DNA from: CAUYXJ01 sp963577065
GTDB lineage: Bacteria; Chloroflexota; Dehalococcoidia; Tepidiformales; Tepidiformaceae
DNA length: 29,431 bases
Direction of reading: 5' to 3'
NCBI GenBank assembly: GCA_963577065.1
Contig: CAUYXJ010000032.1
Coordinates: 1-29,431, forward strand
Positions within the stretch are counted from its first letter, which is position 1, and the number at the start of each line of letters is the position of its first letter. The translations under genes were made by a program, and so were the position numbers. Below, one piece after another: positions 7,458 to 15,424 of this stretch. Under the pieces are notes generated by a model. It did not search any database. It saw nothing but the letters and a program-made list of their open reading frames with translations, and was not told the origin of the DNA.

Positions 7458-7916
7458 TCAAGCCGTCGCCCGCTCCGCCAGGGCCCCCTTCGCGAATTCG
7501 GTAACGGCCGTGACGATGCCCACCAGCCCTTCGCCCTTTCCCATCGAGATATCCCTGCCGAAGATGTCGAAGACGATGTCGCCGGGGATCCCTGCGACAT
7601 CCGCCAGCCGCGCGCCGGAGGCTGTCTTGTCGAGGATCGCGCAGAACGCTTGCGCCGAGATCCCTTGGGGGTTCTCGACCGCGAAGTGGTACTTCTGCGC
7701 GTCCTCACCGGATGTCTCCGCCCAGACGAAGACATCCGATTGGCAGCGCTTCACGTGATGATCCTCGGAATAGGGGCGGGTCGCGATTCGCTCCGGGACG
7801 CTCTCGAATTCGTGCGCGTACTCGATCAGGTACTCGACCCGCTCATCGCGGTCCAGGAGCCGGAACTCATCCAGGAGATCCGCCAGGGGCTTCGGCGGGC
7901 GAGGGGCATCGCTCAC
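7458..7916 (-). CDS. sufE: SufE-family sulfur acceptor protein
   Basis: A 152-residue SufE-like protein, which takes sulfur from a cysteine desulfurase (SufS) and passes it on for Fe-S cluster assembly. The hallmark is VKRCQSDVFVW with the acceptor Cys58, preceded by LDEFRLLDRDERVEYLIEYA and followed by GISAQAFCAILDKTASG, as in the family. The GTG at 7916 is chosen because the family begins about there and because this GTG overlaps the TGA of a small upstream reading frame (GTGA). No sufS, sufB or sufC lies nearby, but a SufR-like regulator is encoded at 12671-13357. Confidence 0.88.
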   Translation of the reverse strand: MSDAPRPPKPLADLLDEFRLLDRDERVEYLIEYAHEFESVPERIATRPYSEDHHVKRCQSDVFVWAETSGEDAQKYHFAVENPQGISAQAFCAILDKTASGARLADVAGIPGDIVFDIFGRDISMGKGEGLVGIVTAVTEFAKGALAERATA

Positions 7917-8071
7917 TTCTCGGGGCTGCGGGCGAAAGGCTGGTCGAGGTCGGTGGCGAGGCCGGTCATCTCGTGCTCCCCCACGAAGCCGCGTGTGGCG
8001 CTGGAGGGTCCTGCGTCGTGGACAGTTAGCGTACAGGAGCCTCGTGGGCGAATCACGATCAGGATGGGCAC
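7913..8071 (-). CDS. Possible small protein translationally coupled to sufE
   Basis: A 52-codon open frame starting at GTG (8071) reads PILIVIRPRGSCTL near its start and ends DQPFARSPEK. Its TGA overlaps the GTG start of sufE in a GTGA arrangement, the main reason to consider it real. It begins 15 bases after the stop of the toxin-partner gene and in the same frame. No domain was recognised. It could be the remnant of a longer gene or chance coding in GC-rich DNA. Confidence 0.35.
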   Translation of the reverse strand: MPILIVIRPRGSCTLTVHDAGPSSATRGFVGEHEMTGLATDLDQPFARSPEK

Positions 8072-8086
8072 GTGCGTCAGTTCGAC

Positions 8087-8394
8087 CTAGGCGCCTTGCG
8101 GGCGCTCGAGCCACCGGAGCACCTGTTCGGCCTCGGCGGGGTTGAGATCGCCAACCGTTTCCTGTCGCTCGTGGCCGTCCTCGAGAAGGTCTCGGACGGG
8201 GACGTTCTGCCTCCTCGAGGCGAGGATGAAGCGCAGCGCCTCAGGTCGCTCGATCCAAAGATCGTATTCGGAGGAGGTCAGTCCGAGATATTCATGGAGT
8301 TCATTGGAGCCGTCGCTCTCGTGCCAGCGATCCGCGAACAATAGATATCGGCTGCGTTCGCTTCACCTGCGAGCCACTGCTCTACAAAGTTCAT
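8087..8394 (-). pseudogene. Small partner/immunity-like protein of a toxin module, frameshifted
   Basis: The ATG at 8394 overlaps the TGA of the upstream toxin frame (ATGA). From it 17 codons read MNFVEQWLAGEANAADI, then the frame breaks near 8342. The continuation, FADRWHESDGSNELHEYLGL then YDLWIERPEALRFILASRR, runs in another frame to 8087. Joined, this would be a protein of about 101 residues. I recall small acidic proteins with an LHEYLGL-like block being annotated only as hypothetical. Its place next to a colicin-E3-like frame suggests an antitoxin or immunity role; that is inference. The 84-codon downstream part could still be made from a TTG at 8341, so partial function is possible. 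Confidence 0.55.
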
Positions 8395-8610
8395 CGACCC
8401 TGCAGTTCCGGTCTACGTTCCCTGATGGCCAGCTTCCTACTCCTGCCTGTTCTTGGGTCCACGCTGCCGAGGTGCCGTCCGTTGGGGGAGAAGACCTCGA
8501 ACTCGCCAGTGAAGCGAGCCCCAGGTGTAGAGGCGCTTATCAGGTCCTCGCCAAACCGTGGCCCGTTCCGGCTGAGTCGCCGAAAGTCATCGCCGTCGAC
8601 GATCGAGGGT
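8391..8610 (-). pseudogene. Decayed colicin-E3-like ribonuclease toxin domain
   Basis: The 3' part reads GEFEVFSPNGRHLGSVDP then RTGRSRK, matching the end of the colicin E3 cytotoxic domain (GELEGYRASDGQHLGSFDP...). Just upstream, a 45-base stretch (8553-8509) in a shifted frame reads WRGPDKRLYTWGSLH, matching the colicin E3 stretch around WKGDKGRIYEWDSQH. So two compensating one-base shifts surround the catalytic segment. In the shifted frame the catalytic Asp (D510 in E3) is Gly and the His (H513) is kept; in the frame as it stands the His is lost. The N-terminus is not clear, so the 8610 boundary is approximate. The stop overlaps the partner gene's ATG. Known E3 domains cut 16S rRNA; this copy is probably dead. 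Confidence 0.6.
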
Positions 8611-8676
8611 CGGGGGCCGAGGTACGGGCACCGTTGCAGCCTACTCGTCGCTCTCGCACCCTCCCGCCGATCAAGC

Positions 8677-9144
8677 TCAGAACACCAACGGTGAGCCGGC
8701 TTCCCGCTGCACGGGCTCATCTCCCGCAAGCCAGCGCTCGATCTCGACCGCGCCGAATCCGCTGAGGCCCTCGTAGTCGCCCTCGGCGCAGATGTGCGGC
8801 TGCCGCCGCGTATCCCCGCCGGGGGTGCGAGCGAGCTCGGCGCGAAACACCAGTGCGAGCTCCCAGGCCGGGCCGGGCCTTGCGCGGGAGATGACGTCAA
8901 CGAGCCGCAGATCCGTCATCGTGCTGCCGTGGCACCAGTCGTCGATGAGTGCGGAAGCCGCCTCGTAGGGGTTGCCGCCGTGGTCAAGGATCGCCCATGG
9001 GAGCCAGCGCCCCTCGGCTTCGGGAGCGGTGACATCGAACGCAACCAGTCGCCCCTCGTGCACGGACACGACGTGCACGCTCAGGAACGTGCCTCCCTCC
9101 AGGGGTTGCGCAGCGGGCGGCCCGAAGATGGCGCGTTCCGCCAT
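8677..9144 (-). CDS. Hypothetical protein, faint Nudix-like pattern
   Basis: A 155-residue soluble protein with no signal peptide. Residues in the middle, GGNPYEAASALIDDWCHGST, followed by LRLVDVISRARP and WELALVFRAEL, have the spacing and strand pattern of a Nudix fold, but the catalytic REUXEE block is absent, so a catalytic Nudix role is unlikely. The C-terminus reads GFGAVEIERWLAGDE. The ATG at 9144 is the last of five near-identical ATGGCG-starts in a 26-base tandem array, and its first residues (MAERA) resemble the peptides of the four mini-ORFs before it. The gene is coupled to the M16 peptidase only through that array. Confidence 0.65.
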   Translation of the reverse strand: MAERAIFGPPAAQPLEGGTFLSVHVVSVHEGRLVAFDVTAPEAEGRWLPWAILDHGGNPYEAASALIDDWCHGSTMTDLRLVDVISRARPGPAWELALVFRAELARTPGGDTRRQPHICAEGDYEGLSGFGAVEIERWLAGDEPVQREAGSPLVF

Positions 9145-9260
9145 CAGGTGACCCGGGCGCGCTGCGCCATCAGGTAACGTCGGCGCGCTGCGCCATCAGA
9201 TAACCCCGGCGCGTCGCGCCATCAGATAGCGCCCGCGCGCTGCGCCATCAGACGATGCCG
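9131..9260 (-). repeat. Five-copy 26-base tandem repeat spanning a stop-start junction
   Basis: Five adjacent units of exactly 26 bases at 9131-9156, 9157-9182, 9183-9208, 9209-9234 and 9235-9260. On the coding (minus) strand each contains CTGATGGCG followed by a purine-rich codon and CGCGC. The array starts in the last codons of the M16 peptidase and ends in the first codons of the hypothetical gene. Because the unit contains a TGATG overlap, each duplication created a new stop and a new start. The copies have diverged at codons 3 and 6-8 but keep every TGATG. Confidence 0.95.
9144..9248 (-). other. Chain of four 8-codon mini-ORFs linked by TGATG
   Basis: Reading on the minus strand from the M16 stop (TGA at 9250-9248), each stop overlaps the next ATG by one base. 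The mini-ORFs are 9248-9222 (MAQRAGAI), 9222-9196 (MARRAGVI), 9196-9170 (MAQRADVT) and 9170-9144 (MAQRARVT). The next ATG opens the hypothetical protein (MAERAIF). Each is 27 bases with a one-base overlap, which equals the 26-base period. A ribosome finishing the peptidase could in principle terminate and restart five times before reaching the next gene. Whether the peptides are made is unknown. Confidence 0.7.
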
Positions 9261-10504
9261 GCGAAGGTCGCGTCGTCTTCGAAGGGCCCGACAGCCGCGA
9301 TCGTGGCCAGTTCGGGCCGCAGGATCGCGCGCCCGACCCGGCGCACGTCGTCGATCGTTACGGCTTCGACGAGCTTCACCACCTCATCGACCGTGAGGAC
9401 TTCGTCCAGCACCAGCTCCTGCCCGCCGAGCCAGCCGGAGACGGCGCGGGTATCTTCCATGCGTAGCTGGATGCGTCCGGCGACCATGCGCTTTCCCTTC
9501 CCCAGCTCCGCGTCGGTGAGGTCGCTGAGGAAGCGCTCGAGTTCACGGGTCGCGAGCTCGAGGGTGACGCGAGCGTTCTCCGGGTCGCAGCCGGCGTAGA
9601 CGGTGAAGGCGCCCGCATCGCGGTACTCGCTCACATAGGAGTGGACGTCGTAGACGAGCGCGCGCTCCTCGCGCAGCTCGATGAAGAGGCGGCTCGACAT
9701 GCCCTCGCCGAGGAGCGCGCTGACGAGGCTCACCGCGTACTGGTCGGGGTGGGCGAGGGGCAGGGCGGGGAAGGAAAGGCAGACATGCGCCTGCTCGGTC
9801 GCCTTCGTGCGCACGGCGACCCGCGGCTGCTGATCGCGCGGAACGGCGGCGTGCCAGGGCGCCGGCGCGGCGCTCGGCAGCGGGCCCAGCCAGCGCGCGG
9901 CGGCCTCGAGGACCGCCTCATGTTCGACGTTGCCAGCGACCGACAGGACCATGTTCGAGGGCACGTACTGCGACCGGAAGTAACGTGTGATTGTGGAGAG
10001 GGGCAGGTCGCGGGCACTCTCGGGCGTGCCGCCGATGTTCCGCCCCAGCGGCTGATCGGGCCAGAGGGTCTCGTCCGTGAGGATCGCGGCGAGTTCGCCG
10101 GGGCTGTCCTCGACGCTCGCGAGCTCCTCGAGAATGACGTTGCGCTCTTTCTCCAGCTCTCCGGGATCCATCTCCGGGGCACTGACCATGTCGGCGAGGA
10201 TGTCGATCGTCTCCGCGGCCGCCCAGTCCGGCACTTTCGCGTAGTAGACCGTGAGTTCGCGATCGGTGGCGGCGTTATGCACGCCGCCCACGGACTCGAT
10301 CGCCTCAGAGATCTCCTGCGCGGTCGGACGCCGTGAGGCGCCCTTGAACAGCATGTGCTCGAGGAAGTGGGAGAGGCCCGCCTCGGCGTCCTCTTCGTAG
10401 CGGCTCCCCGCGCCCACGTAGACGCTGATCGTGGCCGATCGTGTCTGGGGCATCTCGCTGGTTAGGACCCGTAGCCCGTTGGGTAGTACTGCTCGTTCGA
10501 ACAT
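9248..10504 (-). CDS. M16-family zinc peptidase (processing-peptidase-like)
   Basis: A 418-residue single-unit M16 peptidase. The inverted zinc motif HFLEH gives ligands H46 and H50 with catalytic E49, and the distal ligand is E126 or E127 in ERNVILEEL, at the expected distance. The C-terminal half holds the second, inactive M16 lobe, including the ALVYDVHSYVSEYRDAG stretch with the conserved R/Y substrate region. Homologues such as PqqL- or YmxG-type proteins degrade peptides or signal-sequence fragments. The ATG at 10504 is chosen because GGGGG lies just upstream; a TTG at 10537 overlaps the ruvB stop and is less likely. Its own TGA overlaps the first mini-ORF of the tandem array. Confidence 0.93.
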   Translation of the reverse strand: MFERAVLPNGLRVLTSEMPQTRSATISVYVGAGSRYEEDAEAGLSHFLEHMLFKGASRRPTAQEISEAIESVGGVHNAATDRELTVYYAKVPDWAAAETIDILADMVSAPEMDPGELEKERNVILEELASVEDSPGELAAILTDETLWPDQPLGRNIGGTPESARDLPLSTITRYFRSQYVPSNMVLSVAGNVEHEAVLEAAARWLGPLPSAAPAPWHAAVPRDQQPRVAVRTKATEQAHVCLSFPALPLAHPDQYAVSLVSALLGEGMSSRLFIELREERALVYDVHSYVSEYRDAGAFTVYAGCDPENARVTLELATRELERFLSDLTDAELGKGKRMVAGRIQLRMEDTRAVSGWLGGQELVLDEVLTVDEVVKLVEAVTIDDVRRVGRAILRPELATIAAVGPFEDDATFAGIV

Positions 10505-10533
10505 CCGTCCCCCGCCGCCAGTCGGCTGGCGGG

Positions 10534-11640
<1,107 letters not shown>

Positions 11641-11671
11641 ATCGCCACTATACCGGAACGGATGTTCTGGG

Positions 11672-12610
11672 CTACGCGCCCTGGCTTTGGGCGAGCGCCG
11701 CGCCGACGATCGTGCGCAGTTGGGAACTGTCGAATGGCTTCTCCAAAACCGTGGTCACGCCGAGCGCGGCGGCCCGGGCGCGGAGTTCGGCGCAGGGTTG
11801 GCCGGTCATCAGCACCACCGTACTCGCCGCCCCCTGGTCGCGGAGATGCTCCAGGACCTGGAGTCCGCTCCCGCCTCGCAGGGTGAGGTCCAGCAGCACG
11901 CAGCCGAAAGCCTCGCGGCTGCTGCGGATGCGCCCAAGCGCCTCAGCGACATCGCTGGCGAGCTCGATGCGGAGGTCTGCCCCCCCAAGGATGCGCGCTG
12001 CGAGCGTGCGGATGCCTAGGTCGTCGTCGACGATGAGGACGCTGCCCTCGGCCTCCCAAGCCGCGCTCGTTTCTGCGCTGGCTGGCTCGGGGGGCGTCCC
12101 GGCAGCGCGTGGGGGTAGGACCGTGAAGGTCGTCCCCGCCCCGAGGGCGCTCTCGATCGCGATCGTGCCGCCGTGGGCGGCCACGATCGCCCGCGCGCGA
12201 GCGAGGCCGAGCCCGCGCTCGCCACCCTTCGTCGAGAAGAACAGATCGAAGGCGCGAGCCTGGGTAGCGGGATCCATTCCCGCACCCGTGTCGCGGACCT
12301 CCAGGGCGAGGTAATCGCCGGACGGGACGGGGACCGCGGCGACGTTCGCGGCTGCTCCTGGGGGCCGCCGCTCGCGAATGACTCTGGTCCTGATGGTCAC
12401 CTCGCCGACATCCGCGACGGCCTCGGCCGCGTTCATCGCGAGGTTCATGATCACCTGGCGAAGCTGGGCCGGATTGGCGTGGACATCGTACAAGTGAGCG
12501 TGGACGGACGCCCCTGGCTCGACCCAGGGTCCGGCCCACAGCTGACCAGCTATTATCGCTCCTCCCAGCGCTCCAGTCAACTCGATGCGCGTGTTCCAGG
12601 GGAGCGTCAC
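11672..12610 (-). CDS. Orphan HATPase-receiver protein (truncated hybrid histidine kinase)
   Basis: A 312-residue protein with only the back half of a hybrid kinase. Residues 45-170 are the HATPase_c domain: N box NLAMNAAEA (56-64), G1 DTGAGMD (108), FFSTKGG and G2 RGLGLA. Residues 190-305 are a receiver domain with acidic pocket VDDD, phospho-acceptor D241 (LLDLTLRGGSGL), T269 and K291 (EKPF). No HisKA/DHp domain with a phospho-histidine precedes the N box, and there is no sensor. The GTG at 12610 is 60 bases from the divergent regulator, so a missing 5' part is unlikely to lie upstream. It may be a truncated relic or may act with a separate histidine protein. Confidence 0.75.
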   Translation of the reverse strand: MTLPWNTRIELTGALGGAIIAGQLWAGPWVEPGASVHAHLYDVHANPAQLRQVIMNLAMNAAEAVADVGEVTIRTRVIRERRPPGAAANVAAVPVPSGDYLALEVRDTGAGMDPATQARAFDLFFSTKGGERGLGLARARAIVAAHGGTIAIESALGAGTTFTVLPPRAAGTPPEPASAETSAAWEAEGSVLIVDDDLGIRTLAARILGGADLRIELASDVAEALGRIRSSREAFGCVLLDLTLRGGSGLQVLEHLRDQGAASTVVLMTGQPCAELRARAAALGVTTVLEKPFDSSQLRTIVGAALAQSQGA

Positions 12611-12670
12611 GCGGGGGCCGGGCGCTTTAGTTGTGGGAGCAGGTGTGCTAGCTTCGAACCCTAGGGTCCT

Positions 12671-13357
12671 ATGCAGGATGTCCCTCAGTCGCAGCGCGAC
12701 TATTCACCTCTCGAAGGCTTCTCGCAGACGGCGCGCGAGATCATTCTTACCCTGAAGCGTGAGGGCGAGGGTGTGGTGGATGGCCTCTCGGCCGCCACCC
12801 ACGTCACCCCCAGCGCCGTCCGCCAGCAGCTGGCGATCCTTGTGAGCGAGGGGCTCGTCTCCTTCGAGCAGTTCGGGCACGGTCCCGGGCGGCGCAGGCG
12901 CCTCTACTCCCTGACCGAGCGCGGGCAGCGCCTCTTCCCTAACGGCTACGATCGCGTCGTTCTTGGCTTTGCGGCTTTTGCTGAGGAACACGCGCCGGGC
13001 GCGCTCGAAGCGTACTTCCGCGATGGCGCCGCCCGCCGAAGTGAGCGACACGGCCAGCGGCTCGCCGCTCTCGATCCCGTCGCGCGCGCGGAGCAGCTCC
13101 CGGAGATCTTCGATGAGGACCGCTTCCTCAGCAAGACGGAAGCGGACGATGAGGGCGACGTGCGCTTCGTGCTGCACCACTGCCCCATCCTCCGGCTGGC
13201 GACCGAGCACCCCGCGATCTGCCAGGCCGAACGCGATCTCCTGCAGGACTTCTTCCCCGAGCGCTCCGTGAGGCGCGTGGCCCACCGCCCCGCGGGTGAC
13301 CTCACCTGCGCATACCTGATCGCGGAGCGCGAGGCCGAGGCCGAGGCCACGGACTAG
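12671..13357 (+). CDS. SufR-like winged-helix regulator, probable Fe-S sensor
   Basis: A 228-residue regulator. Residues 20-85 form a winged helix (SAATHVTPSAVRQQLAILVS, then a wing ending RRRLYSLTERG). The C-terminal half carries C171, C184 and C213 with spacing C-x12-C-x28-C. Classical SufR proteins have C-x12-C-x13-C-x14-C; the outer spacing agrees exactly, but the third Cys position is Arg198 here. The family represses Fe-S assembly genes when it holds a cluster. With three Cys it may use another ligand. It is divergent from the HATPase-receiver gene with 60 bases between, which could hold a shared operator. sufE is in this window but 5 kb away. Confidence 0.75.
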   Translation: MQDVPQSQRDYSPLEGFSQTAREIILTLKREGEGVVDGLSAATHVTPSAVRQQLAILVSEGLVSFEQFGHGPGRRRRLYSLTERGQRLFPNGYDRVVLGFAAFAEEHAPGALEAYFRDGAARRSERHGQRLAALDPVARAEQLPEIFDEDRFLSKTEADDEGDVRFVLHHCPILRLATEHPAICQAERDLLQDFFPERSVRRVAHRPAGDLTCAYLIAEREAEAEATD

Positions 13358-13401
13358 GACCTCCGACCCCTCGAACTGCGACAATGCCCGCGGGGGTTGT
13401 C

Positions 13402-13791
13402 ATGACCGACGAAGCAACGCTCGCTGCCTGGGTGCGTGAGTACAGCGACACCTTTGGCTTCGCCTTTCACGCGGGCGATCCCAAGATGATGCGGCCCTAC
13501 TGTCACGTGCCCGCGCTCGGCATCGGCGGTGGCCGCGTCAATCTCATCGCCACGGAGGAAGAGTCCGACGCCCGTTGGGCGGCAGCTCACGCGGGCCTCC
13601 CCGAGGACTACGACCACAGCGTCCTCCACACCGTGGATGTGACCTTCACGAGCCCGACCGCTGCGTTCGTCACGGTCGACTGCGGCCGCTACCGCAAGAA
13701 CGGTGAGGAGTACGTGCGCTTCGACGCGTCCTACGTCGTGGCGCAGGCCGAAGAGGGCTGGCGCATCACCGCCTGGATCGGCCACAGCTAG
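13402..13791 (+). CDS. SnoaL/NTF2-like protein
   Basis: A 129-residue protein with the pattern of the NTF2/SnoaL cone fold: N-terminal helix (LAAWVREYSDTFGFAFHAGD), then PALGIGGGRVNLIATEEE, and alternating strands TVDVTFTSPTAAFVTVDCGRY and SYVVAQAEEGWRITAWIGHS. The fold serves small-molecule isomerases, lyases and binding proteins; no catalytic residue set could be assigned. The ATG at 13402 follows GGGGG by seven bases; an upstream ATG at 13384 would add six residues. It lies 44 bases after the SufR-like gene, so co-transcription is possible. Confidence 0.65.
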   Translation: MTDEATLAAWVREYSDTFGFAFHAGDPKMMRPYCHVPALGIGGGRVNLIATEEESDARWAAAHAGLPEDYDHSVLHTVDVTFTSPTAAFVTVDCGRYRKNGEEYVRFDASYVVAQAEEGWRITAWIGHS

Positions 13792-13904
13792 GCGCTCCTC
13801 CGCTCTTCCCGAGCTGAGGCAAGGAGCCCGAGGGGCTTGGTGATCCACGACGGCCGTGTCGTCTTCGACGGCCCGCCCGGCGAGGTGCTGCAGCCGGAAC
13901 CGCT

Positions 13905-14329
13905 CAAGGGGGATTCCCCCCGCGGCTGGACGAGGGATCAGTTCCAGGCGCAACCCGTTGATGGAGGCCGAGCCCGAATCGAGGGGGCCGCCGCCCGCCA
14001 ATTCGGGCTCGGCCCCGACGCGCGTGAGCCCTCCGCCTCCCCCTCGTGATCGTCGACGAAGCCACCGAGGCGGCGGATACGCGCTCCCTCGCCCGCCTCC
14101 CCGACGATTCTCCGGGCATAGCCTCGAGATCTACTCCCGGGGTAGGGCGGGCCGCCGCCGTATGCGCGCAGTGCGAGGAGAATCCGGAGATGCCAGCCTT
14201 GGTGTGCGCCGATCGTGGCGGAACCGGGCGGTCGTGGCTGGGTGACGCCGAACTCTCCATGCCCTGCGCTGTCTCGGGCAGGATGACGCCGCCGTGAAAA
14301 TGTTTCTCCTGGTCGGTCAGGAGCGGCAC
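13905..14329 (-). pseudogene. Decayed VOC/glyoxalase-fold gene, paralogue of the next one
   Basis: Three frames together spell a copy of the VOC protein encoded at 14375-14842. Frame one reads FHGGVILPETAQGM (intact gene: FHIGIIVPDMAQGM). After a deletion near 14255 the second frame reads FGVTQPRPPG, then GGGPPYPG and GEGARIRRLGGFVDDHE (intact: GEGSRIHHLGAFVDDIE). Near 14010 a third frame continues with SINGLRLELIPRP (intact: NSALGVRQELLPA). At least two frame breaks and a deletion make this a true pseudogene and not a single error. The protein was probably a metal-dependent epimerase or lyase fold. No plus-strand gene was accepted here. Confidence 0.8.
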
Positions 14330-14374
14330 AGCTACGCCGCTCGTGAGGCGAACCCCGTCGCGGCAGGGTGGCGG

Positions 14375-14842
14375 CTACGGCGCCTCCGCCTGGAGGTTGG
14401 CCATCATGCCCTCGCGCATCGTCGCCGGTAGCAGCTCCTGACGAACGCCGAGTGCGCTGTTCACGTACGAGACGGCAAGCAGGCCGCCTCGAATATCGAG
14501 CGTCGCTTCGAGCTCGGCGCCTTCCGCCGTGAGTCGCTGGACCTCGTCCTCGATGTCGTCGACGAAGGCTCCGAGGTGGTGGATGCGCGAGCCTTCGCCG
14601 GCCTCCCAGACGGTGCCCGCTACGCCCTCGATCAGCTCCAGATAGGGCGGGCCCTCGGCCGTGTAGACGGCCTGGACGCCGACCTTGGCCTCGCCCGCGG
14701 CGGTCCGTACGATCACCTCGCTCGTCCCCGGGGGCCGGGGAAAGGTCACGCCGAAGCGCTTCGCGATCTCCGCCATCCCCTGAGCCATGTCGGGGACGAT
14801 GATGCCGATGTGGAACAGGTCGTCGTAGTTCATGGACGGCAC
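14375..14842 (-). CDS. VOC-family (glyoxalase-fold) protein
   Basis: A 155-residue protein of the vicinal-oxygen-chelate superfamily. The first beta-alpha-beta module starts FHIGIIVPDMAQGMAEIAKR with a likely metal-binding His, and the second holds RIHHLGAFVDDIEDEVQRL with another His-containing strand. Later residues, SALGVRQELLPA, carry the usual terminal Glu. Relatives include methylmalonyl-CoA epimerase and glyoxalase-type enzymes; the exact reaction is unknown. The GTG at 14842 has GGAG nine bases upstream; an ATG three codons on (14833) is possible. A decayed paralogue lies directly downstream. Confidence 0.82.
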   Translation of the reverse strand: MPSMNYDDLFHIGIIVPDMAQGMAEIAKRFGVTFPRPPGTSEVIVRTAAGEAKVGVQAVYTAEGPPYLELIEGVAGTVWEAGEGSRIHHLGAFVDDIEDEVQRLTAEGAELEATLDIRGGLLAVSYVNSALGVRQELLPATMREGMMANLQAEAP

Positions 14843-14946
14843 CGTACGCTTCTCCGCTTCGCCCTCGCAACGAGGTCGGCGGCGATGGCGGTAGACTCAC
14901 CGCTACTGATTCTCCTGCCCCCAGAATCCATCTGCGGAGGTCCCCC

Positions 14947-15231
14947 ATGTCTCTATTCGTGGTCCAGCACAAACACGACGCGGCCGCTTGCCCCGCCGCT
15001 GATGCGGAACGTGCGCCACAACTCCTGCAGATCCTTGCCGGGGCGCCCCAGGCGGGCATCACGATCCTGGCCGAGGCCGTGGTCGATGGCGGGCATGAGC
15101 TCGACCTGATCGTCGACGCCCCCGACGCGGCGGTAGTCGAGGGCTTCATGGGCCCCTTCGCGCAGATGGGGACCGTCTCCGTGCGGGCGGCCTCGCACTG
15201 TGAGCAGGTGGTCGAGCGCGGCGCCTGCTAA
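14947..15231 (+). CDS. Small conserved protein with His/Cys motif
   Basis: A 94-residue protein starting MSLFVVQHKHDAAACPA and ending SHCEQVVERGAC. The alternation of strands and helices (ITILAEAVVDGGHELDLIV, VVEGFMGPFAQMGTVSVRAA) fits a ferredoxin-like dimeric alpha/beta barrel. The N-terminal H-x-H with ACPA, and the C-terminal SHC, could form a metal or redox site. I recall similar small proteins in many genomes without an assigned role. The ATG follows GGAGG by six bases, a strong start. Confidence 0.7.
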   Translation: MSLFVVQHKHDAAACPAADAERAPQLLQILAGAPQAGITILAEAVVDGGHELDLIVDAPDAAVVEGFMGPFAQMGTVSVRAASHCEQVVERGAC

Positions 15232-15238
15232 GAAGTGA

Positions 15239-15394
15239 TATAGCTCGCTTCGCTCGGGCCCCTCACCCCCGCCCCTTCCCACGCTCGACTGCTGCGGCTC
15301 CCCGGCCTAGCGGCCGCTCGCCTCCGTGCTCGCTGGGTTATAGCTCGCTGCGCCCGGGCCCCACCTCCCTGGGCGTCCCTCGACTGCTACGTCT
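15239..15394. repeat. Imperfect direct repeat in GC-rich intergenic DNA
   Basis: Two related blocks, 15239-15299 and 15339-15394. Both start TATAGCTCGCT, continue with a GGGCCCC-containing stretch, and end with CTCGACTGCT. A third related piece lies inverted at 15981-16002 (AGCAGTCGAGGGAGCGAG), and AGTCGAGGG recurs near 15855. The copies flank the YjbQ gene. No reading frame was supported here. Confidence 0.55.
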
Positions 15395-15424
15395 GCGCGC
15401 TCGCCGACCGGCCGCTGCGCTCGC

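Noticed and set aside
6564..8090. 508-codon open frame on the plus strand
   Set aside because: It lies opposite the glycosylase and SufE, both of which carry clear family motifs; the plus-strand product has none.
9131..9260. CRISPR array
   Set aside because: Units are 26 bases and directly adjacent, with no spacers and no cas genes; the period is explained by overlapping mini-ORFs.
13837..13930. Plus-strand stretch reading VIHDGRVVFDGPPGEVLQP, like the end of an ABC ATPase
   Set aside because: Only about 20 residues match, there are no Walker motifs, and the area borders the decayed VOC gene. It may be chance or a tiny fragment.
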